A stretch of 64,000 bases of DNA from Jaenimonas drosophilae. Taxonomy: Eukaryota > Euglenozoa > Kinetoplastea > Trypanosomatida > Trypanosomatidae. The notes under the pieces are model-generated. The model was not told the DNA's origin, made no database searches, and was given only the letters and a program-made list of their open reading frames with translations. Both the position numbers and the translations under genes were made by a program. Shown piece by piece: positions 1 to 8,761 of this stretch. Numbering within the stretch: position 1 is the stretch's first letter; each line of letters opens with the position of its first letter. The stretch covers positions 1-64,000 of the forward strand of contig JASAON010001618.1 of the NCBI GenBank assembly GCA_030849065.1, read 5' to 3'.

Positions 1-173
1 TAACTCCGGCCACCCCCGTTGCCGCTACCGCCGCCCCGCGTTTTTCCTAGTTTCGGGGCTCTATGGACGTAGAAGTGAAGAGAGGCAAGCATTCAGTTCT
101 TTTTCTCGCAACACCACTCAGATGAACTCACCACTTCTGTTTCCTTTTTGAGGTTCAACGGCCGTCCGGCACT
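1..173. other. short 3' flank at window edge
   Basis: Downstream flank of the B-box gene in transcription order. On the minus strand an ATG at 90-92 opens a frame that stays open to the window edge (about 30 codons, ending in a Gly/Ser/Asn-rich stretch). It could be the N-terminus of the next gene, but only about 80 bases would separate it from the previous stop, which is very short for a polyadenylation plus trans-splicing interval, so I do not call it. Confidence 0.3.
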
Positions 174-1820
174 TCAACATCCATGCTTCAGGTAATTCAC
201 GTCAATTGCCTCGGGAAGCTCCACTTTCCCTGCTGTGTCACCCATGGTGATCTCCGACACAGCTTGATCAACAAGCCGGTCGATTGCTTCGTTGAGCTGT
301 GGGGCCTTGTACGCTGGAATGGCGATGGACTGCCACGGCCCAAACACCGTCTGGGCATGTTGCAGCAAGTGGATACTTTGGGTAGAGGAAATTGGTCGGC
401 CTGCTTCAACAGCAGAGACTATTCCATCCACTTGTGTCACAAGCGTGTCAATGTGCTTCACAGCTTCCACTACCTTTTGGCGGCTCTGGTCGAGACTCTT
501 CGTCCCCAGCTGATACATCTGATCGTTTTGGTGGCTGAGCGCGGCCTCGCACTCATCCAGGCGGGATCTGGCGCGCTCCAGCCGCATGTGGAGGTCCTTC
601 ATGGTCGTCTTTGCGCTGCGATCAAGATCTGCTTGAGCAGCATCAAACATCTTCATCACACCATCTATTTCTTGTGAAAACGTCTCGGCATGATGCACCC
701 ACTGGCGCAAGGAGGGACTGACGAGCTGCACCGCTTCGTTGATCGGAACACAGTTCTCGCGTGAGTACCCTCCATAGTACAGGCAGTGACTGCACAGAAG
801 TTTCTTCTCCGTGGCAGACCAAAACTCAACCGCCTTTGCATGCGAGGGACAGGACCACCCCGCTTCTGCAACCTGCGCTCGTGGGTGCGGTGGGAGGCGG
901 CCACTGGATGGATCAGCCAACTCACTCTTGCTGCGTTGACTGTTTTCTAATGTGCCGTTCGCCCCGTGAGAGGCGTCAAGCTTGGCGTCAAAGTAGACAA
1001 TGCACCGTGGAAGTGCCTGATGGGCATGGAACAGTGCCATAACCCCACGATCCGTAACTTCCAAGGAATCAAAGCCAGCCTCGTCCAGCATCTCCAAGCA
1101 CTCCATCGTGGAGAAGGTCCGCAGATTGGAGAGCTCCTCGGCGGTGACGGCGCGACTTCTGCCACCCGCCACCTCAAACCCAACAAGCGCCCATCCCAGG
1201 TGTGGCAGCTCCGATACCTGTTCCTGACACACATTTCGTGCTTCGATGGCATCATCATTGTAGAGCACAATGGCACTGCTGCAGAGCTCGTCTTCATCCA
1301 GCTCTGCGCCAAAACCACCATGAGGGGATGACCGGCGGTAGTCCTTGAGAATTGCATCAATGGTTGTGGGACTGCACAACTTCCAACACATTTTGGGTGG
1401 TGTGGAGCTGTCAAACAAGGCTCCACGCCGTGTTTGGTACTGCTGTAGCTGATGGCGTGGCACCTCGAGGACTTCCATATTGACATTCACAGACAAGATC
1501 AGCCGGACCCCGTCCGGGGACACATTGCGCAGAAATTTGCGGGCACTGTTCAGGACATCTGTTCGGGAGAACTCCCCAACGGCGTCTGGCCCTCGCACCT
1601 CAATCACGCGAATGGAGGATGCGTTGGAGCTGCTCCCTCCCTTCACTGCGGTGTGGCTTCCCTTCCATTCCTGCACAAGCGCAGAGATCTGAAGAGGAGT
1701 GAAGGCCTGCATATCGTCCACGATGGAGAGGAAGACGGCTTCACTGCAGTGATGGAGGTCACTGGAGGAGTAGCCCATGCCCGTCAGCTTCTGGCAGAAG
1801 GTGATCCACAATACACTCAT
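174..1820 (-). CDS. B-box zinc finger / coiled-coil protein
   Basis: 548 residues. The N-terminal 320 residues match no family I recognise. A B-box-like zinc-binding segment runs from about residue 324 to 358, with the pairs C324/H327 and C343/C346 visible. It is followed by a helical, charged segment (about 375-465) that reads as coiled coil, the B-box plus coiled-coil order of TRIM-type proteins. There is no RING finger in front, so ubiquitin-ligase activity is not implied; the B-box probably serves protein-protein contact. The start is the first ATG of the frame; M15 is an alternative. A pyrimidine-rich stretch at about 1868-1895 ending in AG could be its splice acceptor. Product class is fairly safe, role unknown. 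Confidence 0.75.
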   Translation of the reverse strand: MSVLWITFCQKLTGMGYSSSDLHHCSEAVFLSIVDDMQAFTPLQISALVQEWKGSHTAVKGGSSSNASSIRVIEVRGPDAVGEFSRTDVLNSARKFLRNVSPDGVRLILSVNVNMEVLEVPRHQLQQYQTRRGALFDSSTPPKMCWKLCSPTTIDAILKDYRRSSPHGGFGAELDEDELCSSAIVLYNDDAIEARNVCQEQVSELPHLGWALVGFEVAGGRSRAVTAEELSNLRTFSTMECLEMLDEAGFDSLEVTDRGVMALFHAHQALPRCIVYFDAKLDASHGANGTLENSQRSKSELADPSSGRLPPHPRAQVAEAGWSCPSHAKAVEFWSATEKKLLCSHCLYYGGYSRENCVPINEAVQLVSPSLRQWVHHAETFSQEIDGVMKMFDAAQADLDRSAKTTMKDLHMRLERARSRLDECEAALSHQNDQMYQLGTKSLDQSRQKVVEAVKHIDTLVTQVDGIVSAVEAGRPISSTQSIHLLQHAQTVFGPWQSIAIPAYKAPQLNEAIDRLVDQAVSEITMGDTAGKVELPEAIDVNYLKHGC

Positions 1821-2034
1821 CCTGACAACCTACAAGGGTGGGTGGGGGTGCGGGTCATTCAATCAGCTTCAAAGAGAATAAAGATGAGGGAGTCAAACAA
1901 CCATGGAGTCATGTAGTGGAGTAGGCTGCACACAATCCTCCCACTGTGCCTTCACGTGGACGTCCTTGGTGCGCATTCATGGTGATCGTCGTTGATGAAG
2001 AGCCAACAGAGAGGGGGAGAACAGAGAGGAAGCG

Positions 2035-2643
2035 CTACACTGGCTGTGCCATGTCCGGGGCGAAAATGTTGGTTGTTACGGACAAGTGTACGTTTCCGGC
2101 AACCCACGTCCGTTCAGGGAAGTCTGGCTGATCATCTGCATCACAGGGCATCACGTGGATGGAGATGTCTGCCTCCTTCATGACTTGCTCCATCCAGTCA
2201 CGGGGCTTTGTGGAGGAGGACAGCACACCGGCGCTGAGCAAGGTTGTCAGTGCTGTGGTGTAGCGACTGTGGAGATGGCAGAAGAGGGGGCTCTGACGTA
2301 GGTAGCAGAACACCTGCCTCGTCACGAAGCGGTCCATCATCCACGGATTTTTGAGCTCACTGAGGAACCAACGCTCGAGAACATCGCTGCCCTGCATCAC
2401 CACAAGCTGCATGTTTCCGGCGGAGATGATGGCCTTGTCCGCCTGGCTCCAGTCGCCACAGTCAACCTCCTCCAGACCATGCAGCTGCAGCAGGTCACCC
2501 GCAAATTCTAAATCCTCGTGGTGGTCATCAGGACCACCACCAACTTCATCACCGTCATGCATCGGGGTATCCAGGTGGGGTACGGGAGGCAATCGTCCGT
2601 TTCGAATCAGCCGCAGCACCGCGGTCCATGATGAGCTCTGCAT
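2035..2643 (-). CDS. conserved-looking hypothetical protein (202 aa)
   Basis: About 202 residues, no family recognised. It is acidic in the first third (a run rich in Asp, Glu, His and Gly) and then globular-looking, with no membrane segment or signal peptide. The same frame stays open to 3006, but the upstream part overlaps the next gene, starts at a non-ATG codon and translates a polypyrimidine tract, so I set the start at the ATG at 2641-2643. A T/C tract ending in CAG lies just upstream (2662-2681). The call as a gene rests on frame length, position in the array and the correctly placed splice signal. Confidence 0.6.
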   Translation of the reverse strand: MQSSSWTAVLRLIRNGRLPPVPHLDTPMHDGDEVGGGPDDHHEDLEFAGDLLQLHGLEEVDCGDWSQADKAIISAGNMQLVVMQGSDVLERWFLSELKNPWMMDRFVTRQVFCYLRQSPLFCHLHSRYTTALTTLLSAGVLSSSTKPRDWMEQVMKEADISIHVMPCDADDQPDFPERTWVAGNVHLSVTTNIFAPDMAQPV

Positions 2644-2661
2644 CGTGGCATCAACTCTTTG

Positions 2662-2682
2662 GCTGTGGAAGAAAAAACAGCT
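2662..2682 (-). promoter_or_regulatory. putative trans-splice acceptor for the 202-aa gene
   Basis: On the minus strand a T/C-rich run follows a TTCAG (AG at 2681-2682) and ends in a CACAG about 20 bases before the ATG at 2643. A second, long C/T tract lies upstream at 2787-2839. Either AG could accept the spliced leader, giving a 5' UTR of about 20-40 bases. Confidence 0.5.
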
Positions 2683-2867
2683 GAATAAATGGAGATGCAA
2701 GACAGCGCATATAACAATGCGAAGGTGGGCATCCACCACACAAAAACCCACACCAGTGACAACAACGGCAGATGAGCAGTGGTGCGAAGAAGAGAGGATC
2801 GAAGGTGGAGGAGGGAGGGGAGGGGAGGAGAGGGGAGGGTGACGACGAACACAAAACGTCCAGCCTT

Positions 2868-3737
2868 TCAATTTCTGCCCCGCCGTGGCTTTGCCTCTCG
2901 CTTTAACTCCTGCAGCCGATCCTCCAGCTGGGCTACTTTCCTGGCCAGACTCTTGTCTGTTTCCTTGGCCTTGCGGTGGGAGAGCGTTGCGGCGGAGATG
3001 GCCCAACGTGCTGCCCGCAGATTCTTCTGCAAGCGGAGATAGAGGAGGTAGCCCTGCTGTTTGCCCTTCGCCGAGGTACGCCGTTTTGTGGCGAAGGACA
3101 CGCGACGCGATCGTGCAGCTGTGCCGCCCTGACGCTGCTCATCCTTCGCCTCCAACCACGCCGCTTCATCCATGAGCTGCTTCTTCTCCAGTTCCACGGC
3201 CTTTCGTAGCTCCACCACATCACGCCCACACTCCTGCACGCTCTGCCGCACCTCGGCATTCCTAAATTCATCCCTAGTCTTCTTCACGGTGTAGGATAGC
3301 GATCGAATGTGACTGAGGGGCTGGAGCTCATTGTCGGTGCGTACCACCCGCGCGGAGATGGCCTCATTCTCGCGACGAAGTTGGCTAATGCGGAACTCAA
3401 GGGTTTCCTTGAGGGCAGAGAGGTCCATCACCTCCCTCACGGCGGTCTGCGGCACCACCGAGGACGGGGCAGCGGTGCTGAAGTTGACGGACGACTCCTC
3501 CGGCTGGAGATTCAGCTGGAGCTGCTGGCACTGCGACGTAACAAGGTCTTGATGCCTCAGACGCATCTCATAAAGGCGCTCCTGCGATTGTTGCAATCGT
3601 GCTTGATCTAATTGGATGGCGGTGGAGAGGTTGGCGTTCTTTTCACGGAGCTGCTCCACCCGGTCCCACAGCTCCATGGCGATATTCAGGCGAGATACCC
3701 CGTCAAGGGAAGACGCTGCTAACTCTGTAGAGGACAT
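2868..3737 (-). CDS. coiled-coil protein (289 aa)
   Basis: 289 residues from the ATG at 3735-3737 (MSSTELAASS). The longer open frame back to 3827 begins at TTG and covers flanking sequence, so I reject it. Nearly the whole protein is charged helix: long Glu/Lys/Arg/Gln/Leu stretches at about 25-95, 115-225 and 255-285, with a basic Ser/Arg patch near 205-225 and a basic tail ending RRGRN. There is no enzymatic motif. A structural or cytoskeletal role, perhaps flagellar, is plausible but is only an inference from composition. Confidence 0.65.
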   Translation of the reverse strand: MSSTELAASSLDGVSRLNIAMELWDRVEQLREKNANLSTAIQLDQARLQQSQERLYEMRLRHQDLVTSQCQQLQLNLQPEESSVNFSTAAPSSVVPQTAVREVMDLSALKETLEFRISQLRRENEAISARVVRTDNELQPLSHIRSLSYTVKKTRDEFRNAEVRQSVQECGRDVVELRKAVELEKKQLMDEAAWLEAKDEQRQGGTAARSRRVSFATKRRTSAKGKQQGYLLYLRLQKNLRAARWAISAATLSHRKAKETDKSLARKVAQLEDRLQELKREAKPRRGRN

Positions 3738-4142
3738 GGACGCTAAATCAACACAACGTGCGGGGTTATAATGTGCAACACACACACAAGCAGAGTATAA
3801 ATGTAAATGTATATATGGAAACAACAAACGCTCAGGACAGTGAAGGTGTCACTGTGCCTCGCACTGGTACAGGTAGTAAGAAGAAGGTCTAAACGACTGC
3901 TGTATTGCCTCAAAAAAGTGTCTTGCCAAAGTTTTGTACCGTACTACATGCACGAGAGTGAAGATGTGACAAGGGGAAAGAATGTAGAAGAAGAGAAGCA
4001 GTTACACACACACACACGCACACACCACGCGAAGATGAATCATCTCAAACCCGCCACAAGACGTTTTTGTTTTTAATGTGGAGATTAGCAGATCCATGTG
4101 GGCCGCCATGACTTCCTCACTTGTGTGGTGGAGGAAGGAGGA
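3738..4142. other. intergenic region, 405 bases
   Basis: Contains a CA/AC-rich stretch (about 4001-4024) and, on the minus strand, a CTT-rich tract (about 3975-4000) that may serve the coiled-coil gene, plus a TTTAG a few bases before that gene's ATG. No ORF worth calling. Confidence 0.5.
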
Positions 4143-5156
4143 CTACACCTGCCCGAGGAGGACGTCCTTGCAGTAGTCCACCTCAAAGTCCTCCAAATCC
4201 TGCAGGTTGAGCGTCAAGGTCCACAGACCATGGGCCTTGACTTGCCTACCTTCACTCACGGCAGCATTTGCCGCACCGAGGGGGTCCATGTTTGCCGTGA
4301 CGGCCCACTTACGCTCCAGGGAGAGCTCATCACGCAGGCTCTCCACCATCAGGTTGAGGACGATGCGGCCAATCGGCACCACCTCCCACTGCTCGTCTGA
4401 CTTCTGCCGCGGAACCTTGGAGATGCGCTTTGCACTGTCAGCCTCCTGGGCCGCCCAGGAGGCCAGATGAATGTGCCGTGGACCCTCACAGGTACCAAAC
4501 ATCATGTAGTCGAAGCTGGCCGTCTTGTCGGAGACGTTGATGCAGCAAATGTCCCGCACCTTCATGGCCTTGAGGACCTCGGTGATCTCCTTCACGTCCT
4601 CCATGTGCGCAGTTCGTTGGTCCTGCCACACTTCGTCAATGGCACCTTCAACTTCCATCTGCAAAAGCGTCTGGGCAAAGCCTTCGTCATCGTAGGGAAG
4701 TGTGGCGGTGGCGGGGTCCTCCTGCATCATCATCATCGCCGTGGAGTTGGCGTCTGTCGCTGACGGACCTGCGGCGGGGGCGTCATGGACGGAGGAGTCG
4801 CGTGACACCGCACGGCTTCCCGCACGCTTGCGCGGAGCATCAGCATCTGTGGGAGCAATGGGGATGTTGAGACGCGAATATGTGGTGTGTTCGTCCACTT
4901 CGGGTGCGCGCACAACCCCTAGATGTGGGGCATCATGGCGGGCGGCGGTGTGGTCCGCCACGGAGAAGCCCGCCAGGGAGTCAATATCGACGAAGTCCTC
5001 AAGTGGGGATGGGGGAGTGTGGCAGCACCGTCGAGACATCAAGACAGCCGTGGCACCCACGTGGGTGTGTTGGGCTGAGGCCCACCAGGAAGAGGCAAGT
5101 CGCTGAGACACCTGTCTCAACGGAAAACGCCTACAACAGCGGTGCATCATCATCAT
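4143..5156 (-). CDS. mitochondrial ribosome-silencing factor, RsfS/MALSU1 (Iojap) family
   Basis: 337 residues. Residues about 185-285 match the RsfS/DUF143 fold: the DICCINVSDKTASFDYMMF strand-turn-strand, the histidine-containing helix after GTCEG, and the WEVVPIGRIVLNLM strand, ending in ER-KWA, which parallels the family's YDLERLW end. Family members bind uL14 (L14) on the large subunit and block or assist subunit joining; in mitochondria MALSU1 aids mitoribosome assembly. The N-terminus is basic, rich in Arg/Ser/Ala and free of acidic residues for about 50 residues, as in a mitochondrial presequence. The middle (100-150) is low complexity. The start is a run of four ATGs (5147-5156), so the exact Met is uncertain by three residues. 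Confidence 0.8.
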   Translation of the reverse strand: MMMMHRCCRRFPLRQVSQRLASSWWASAQHTHVGATAVLMSRRCCHTPPSPLEDFVDIDSLAGFSVADHTAARHDAPHLGVVRAPEVDEHTTYSRLNIPIAPTDADAPRKRAGSRAVSRDSSVHDAPAAGPSATDANSTAMMMMQEDPATATLPYDDEGFAQTLLQMEVEGAIDEVWQDQRTAHMEDVKEITEVLKAMKVRDICCINVSDKTASFDYMMFGTCEGPRHIHLASWAAQEADSAKRISKVPRQKSDEQWEVVPIGRIVLNLMVESLRDELSLERKWAVTANMDPLGAANAAVSEGRQVKAHGLWTLTLNLQDLEDFEVDYCKDVLLGQV

Positions 5157-5634
5157 CGTCCGTCAACACTGCAGGAGAGTGTAGCTGCACAGCTCAGTGT
5201 TCTGTGAGAATGCTACAACAACAAGCGCGTGAAATGGGAGGAGAAACAAAGGGTAAGTGATGGAGCACATGTGCATGCATCATCATCATCATCAGCGTAG
5301 AGCACCTCATTGAGTCACCCATTGATGTTTTTTTTTATAGAAAAAGCTGCCAAAGCCAACACGAACGCAGCACGCATCCGTGAGGGCCAGTCTATGCACG
5401 CCGATAGCATGCCATGGTGTGTATCTAAGAAAAAAACACAGTTTAGAAGAAAAGACAACTACTCCACTGAACAGCACCCTGACAACGTCTAAACTTAAGC
5501 TTCTATTTGTTGTCTCCTTCAAACAAACAACACAAAAAACAGCCCCCCCCCCCACTCCTCTCGGGAGGGGAACAACACACGGCAAGGCAAGGAGAGGAAA
5601 AGGGATGCGCTGGGTGAGTGTGAGGGTGAGGGCT
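5157..5634. other. intergenic region, 478 bases
   Basis: Contains CAT/ATG trinucleotide runs near 5278-5295, a run of nine C on the plus strand (about 5545-5553) and mixed A-rich stretches. It is expected to hold the 3' UTR of the kinase fusion gene and the splice acceptor of the RsfS gene. No ORF is supported. Confidence 0.5.
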
Positions 5635-8298
5635 TCACGTTTCGTTGTTGTCGGCCCACAGCACGTCGCTGTCAAGCTCCACATCCATCGCCCCACGCAC
5701 ATTTCCCTGGAGTTTGTTGTGGCAGTAGGTTCCTCCTCCCTTCATGCACACCCAAATGCCCTCATAGGCGTTTTGGGTGAGGGTGTTGTGCAAGACATAG
5801 GGTGAGCTCCCCGTTGTGACGAGCAATCCAGCGTTGAGGTTGGCACAAATGTGGTTGTTGTCAATGATGCCCTCTCCCTGCTCAAAGACGTAGATGCCCG
5901 CCTCCTTGCAGCCCTCAATGTGGTTGAGGGAGATTTTGGGGGCTGCGCGCGTCTTGACAACGATGCCTGCTTTGCTGTTGCGCCGCACCTCATTCCCCGT
6001 GATAAAGGGCATGGCCCGCTCACAGCAAAAGATGCCCGCGGTGTGGTTGTCCAGGACCTCATTGCGATGAATGATGGGGGCGGCGAGGGGTCCACGGACG
6101 ACGATGCCGCATCCCACATTGCCTGTGATGGTGTTGCGCTCAATAAGACCACCTCCATCCAGGCAGAAGATACCCGTATCGCCGCCATCGGCGATCACAT
6201 TGCCCACAATGCGCGGGCTGGAGTCCCGCTTCAACAAGAAGGCGGTGTACCCGCAACGAACAAAGTGGTTGTCCTCGAAGAGGCCTCGGCCACCCTCCAT
6301 CACCACCACACCCGCGACGGAGATGTCTCGGAAGGTGCACCGCTGCACCACCGGCTCCGCCCCACGCGGGCGCTCATCCTCCGTCATGGAGTGGTGCTGG
6401 GCCGAGGCCTTGGGGACGGCATCCACATGTTTGCCCACACCGACTGAGAGCCCGCTGCCCTCACTACATGAGATGGTGCACCTGAGGAGGCGCCACTCCC
6501 CGCCAGTGATGCACACGGCACTGGGACGTGGGGCCTTCTTGCGCTTGCTAGTGGTGCCAGACACCGCCTCCTCCTGGGCGTTGACGTTAACGGCGTTGAG
6601 GGCCGCTCGGCTGCTGGCGGAGCCGAGATGGCGAATCTCAATGTGCTCCACACTCCCTTTCCCCGACGTACACTTCATTGCGCAGGAGCAATCACGCACC
6701 TCCAACACAGTCGCGGGCGATGAGCTACCCACGATGCGAAGATTTTCTGGAAGGGCGTCTGTCAAAATGAGCGGGGAGGAGTGCACCACACCGCCAGGGA
6801 GCTGGATGGTGTGCATCTGTGGGCTTGCGCAAACCAAGTGGAGGGCGGCCTCCAAGGTTGGGGCATCCTCGGGCACACGGCAAATGGTGCGTGGTTGGTC
6901 CTTTGAGGGTGGCGCTGCTGGGCTGAGGTTGGTGGGGGCCTGGGACATGTTCTGCGCCTTCTTGCTGCGTGCCTTGGGCAGGCTAGTGAGGGAGTCACCC
7001 ATGAGCGCCACCGATGAGCGCCGCTCCAGCTGAATGCGGGTGTTGGCTGGCCGCTCCAACGCCTCCGCCACCACATGTGCGGCCCGACCATCCACTCCGG
7101 CATCCATCTCACCGAGCAGCGGACTGGCAACGGTGGGGGATGCGTAAATGGCCACATTCTTCATTGTGGCAGGGGGCAGGGCCTTCTCCGGGGGCTGGAG
7201 AGAGGTGATCCTCGGATTGTGGGCCCACGCGGACTTGGATAAGTGATGCCCATGCACCGGATCACGGCGGTGGCCGTGACGTTTGGGGTGCGCATGACGC
7301 GTTTGATCACAGACGGAGCACAAGACGGTGCGGCAGTCTTCACAGTGAATGGTGGGTACGGCCACCTCACACAAGGAGCAAACCGTCACGGCGGGTGGAA
7401 GGACATCTCCACGTGCGGACATCATCATGTCCCGCACACGTCGGAGGATATCTGTGGCCGTTGGACGTTGTGTGGGATCGCGCTGAATCATGGATTTGAG
7501 AAGCTGTGCCAAATCACGAGAAAAGCCAAACTTCATGGCCGGCTCAATGACAGTCTCGACCACCGACGGATCCTCAATCACCATGGTGTTCAGTGGCTGC
7601 TCTCGGAGCACAATGAGCTCCAGCATCACCACACCAAGGCCCCAGACATCCACTTTCGCATCATAGGCTTCGTTCTGCATTCGCTCCGGGGCGAGGTAGT
7701 GTGGCGTCCCGACGGAACACGTGCGACTGGCGGAGGTGGCGGCGATCGCTAATCCAAAGTCACCGATTTTCATGTTTTGTTGGGCATCAAAAAAGATATT
7801 TGTGGGCTTGAGATCGCGGTGGAGGAAGCCCTGGGCGTGAATGTGCTGAAGTGCCTCGGCACACTGCTCAATCCAGCGGAGGAGGGTCTGTTCCGAAATA
7901 GGGTGTGCGCCCGTTTCCATAATCTTGTGCTTGCTATCCTGAATCGTCCCCTGCAGGTCACCGTTGCGGCACAGCTCCATCACTAAACACACAGCAATGC
8001 GGTCAGGTCCTAGCCCCATCTCAATATCATCAAACGTTTCGTGTACGGTGGACGATGCCTTGGGCGCGTCTGGCATCTGTTTGCCCACGAGTACAAAGAA
8101 GTCCACGTAGGACACAATGTTGGTGTGCCGGAACATCAAGAGAACCTTGATTTCCTTCAGAGCCCGGTTCACATCACCTCGGTCCTTGCACATGACCACC
8201 TTCACCGCACAGGGCTCCCCGGTGGATGCACGGACTGCCTCGTAGACTACACCCTGGGAGCCATCGCCAAGCTTGTGTTTGATGAGGTAGTCCTCCAT
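5635..8298 (-). CDS. protein kinase / B-box / right-handed beta-helix fusion
   Basis: 887 residues from the ATG at 8296-8298; the frame upstream to 8397 starts at GTG and is flank. Residues 4-290 are a Ser/Thr kinase of NEK-like appearance, with the glycine loop GDGSQG, Lys33, HRDLKPTN (160-167), DFG (180-182) and APE (203-205), all catalytic residues intact. Residues about 307-345 hold a cysteine/histidine cluster (CSLC, CEDC, CSVC, then a His/Arg-rich run) like a B-box zinc finger. Residues about 475-880 form a right-handed parallel beta-helix of CASH/NosD type: repeats of about 22-23 residues with GI(F/V/Y)V and xGNxI/NxI turns, as in FBXO11 or pectin lyases. I infer that the helix is a scaffold or ligand platform for the kinase. 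There is no signal peptide, so it is probably cytosolic. Confidence 0.88.
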   Translation of the reverse strand: MEDYLIKHKLGDGSQGVVYEAVRASTGEPCAVKVVMCKDRGDVNRALKEIKVLLMFRHTNIVSYVDFFVLVGKQMPDAPKASSTVHETFDDIEMGLGPDRIAVCLVMELCRNGDLQGTIQDSKHKIMETGAHPISEQTLLRWIEQCAEALQHIHAQGFLHRDLKPTNIFFDAQQNMKIGDFGLAIAATSASRTCSVGTPHYLAPERMQNEAYDAKVDVWGLGVVMLELIVLREQPLNTMVIEDPSVVETVIEPAMKFGFSRDLAQLLKSMIQRDPTQRPTATDILRRVRDMMMSARGDVLPPAVTVCSLCEVAVPTIHCEDCRTVLCSVCDQTRHAHPKRHGHRRDPVHGHHLSKSAWAHNPRITSLQPPEKALPPATMKNVAIYASPTVASPLLGEMDAGVDGRAAHVVAEALERPANTRIQLERRSSVALMGDSLTSLPKARSKKAQNMSQAPTNLSPAAPPSKDQPRTICRVPEDAPTLEAALHLVCASPQMHTIQLPGGVVHSSPLILTDALPENLRIVGSSSPATVLEVRDCSCAMKCTSGKGSVEHIEIRHLGSASSRAALNAVNVNAQEEAVSGTTSKRKKAPRPSAVCITGGEWRLLRCTISCSEGSGLSVGVGKHVDAVPKASAQHHSMTEDERPRGAEPVVQRCTFRDISVAGVVVMEGGRGLFEDNHFVRCGYTAFLLKRDSSPRIVGNVIADGGDTGIFCLDGGGLIERNTITGNVGCGIVVRGPLAAPIIHRNEVLDNHTAGIFCCERAMPFITGNEVRRNSKAGIVVKTRAAPKISLNHIEGCKEAGIYVFEQGEGIIDNNHICANLNAGLLVTTGSSPYVLHNTLTQNAYEGIWVCMKGGGTYCHNKLQGNVRGAMDVELDSDVLWADNNET

Positions 8299-8761
8299 TC
8301 TAAACGGAATATAATGTATATATGAAACACAAACTGGGAAACGGAGGAGCCCACAGAGATGTGCGGTGTTGCTTCCTAGTTGCACGCAAACACACACGCC
8401 AGAGAGGGTGGCCTAGGAGGAAGTCTTACACAAGATGAGGAAAGAAAAAACAACAACAAAAGAATACGTCAGTGTCAGCAGTCAATCACACCTGCAGTAT
8501 GGTGTACAAGGCAGCCACGCACGCTCACTTTCCCCGTTGTTGTTGAAGAAGCATGGTCATGCCTACACAAGCAGACTGACCTACACATGAATAACCGTGA
8601 ATGTTGGGTGCGGCGTCAGGTAGACGGACGAGTGGGTGGGTGGGCGAGCTATGGTGTATAACAACGCACGTACCTGTGTGGTCAGCACAAGAAAAAAAAA
8701 ACAGAGAAGCAGGGCAGAGCCCAACAATGAGTGAGGAGGGGAAAGCACCGTAGCAGTCATG
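8299..8761. other. intergenic region, 463 bases
   Basis: On the minus strand a T/C/TTG tract at about 8430-8462 could be the acceptor region for the kinase fusion gene. A second T-rich run lies at about 8690-8703. No ORF is supported. Confidence 0.5.

Noticed and set aside
2644..3006. N-terminal extension of the 202-aa protein
   Set aside because: Starts at TTG, overlaps the neighbouring coiled-coil gene and translates a long polypyrimidine tract.
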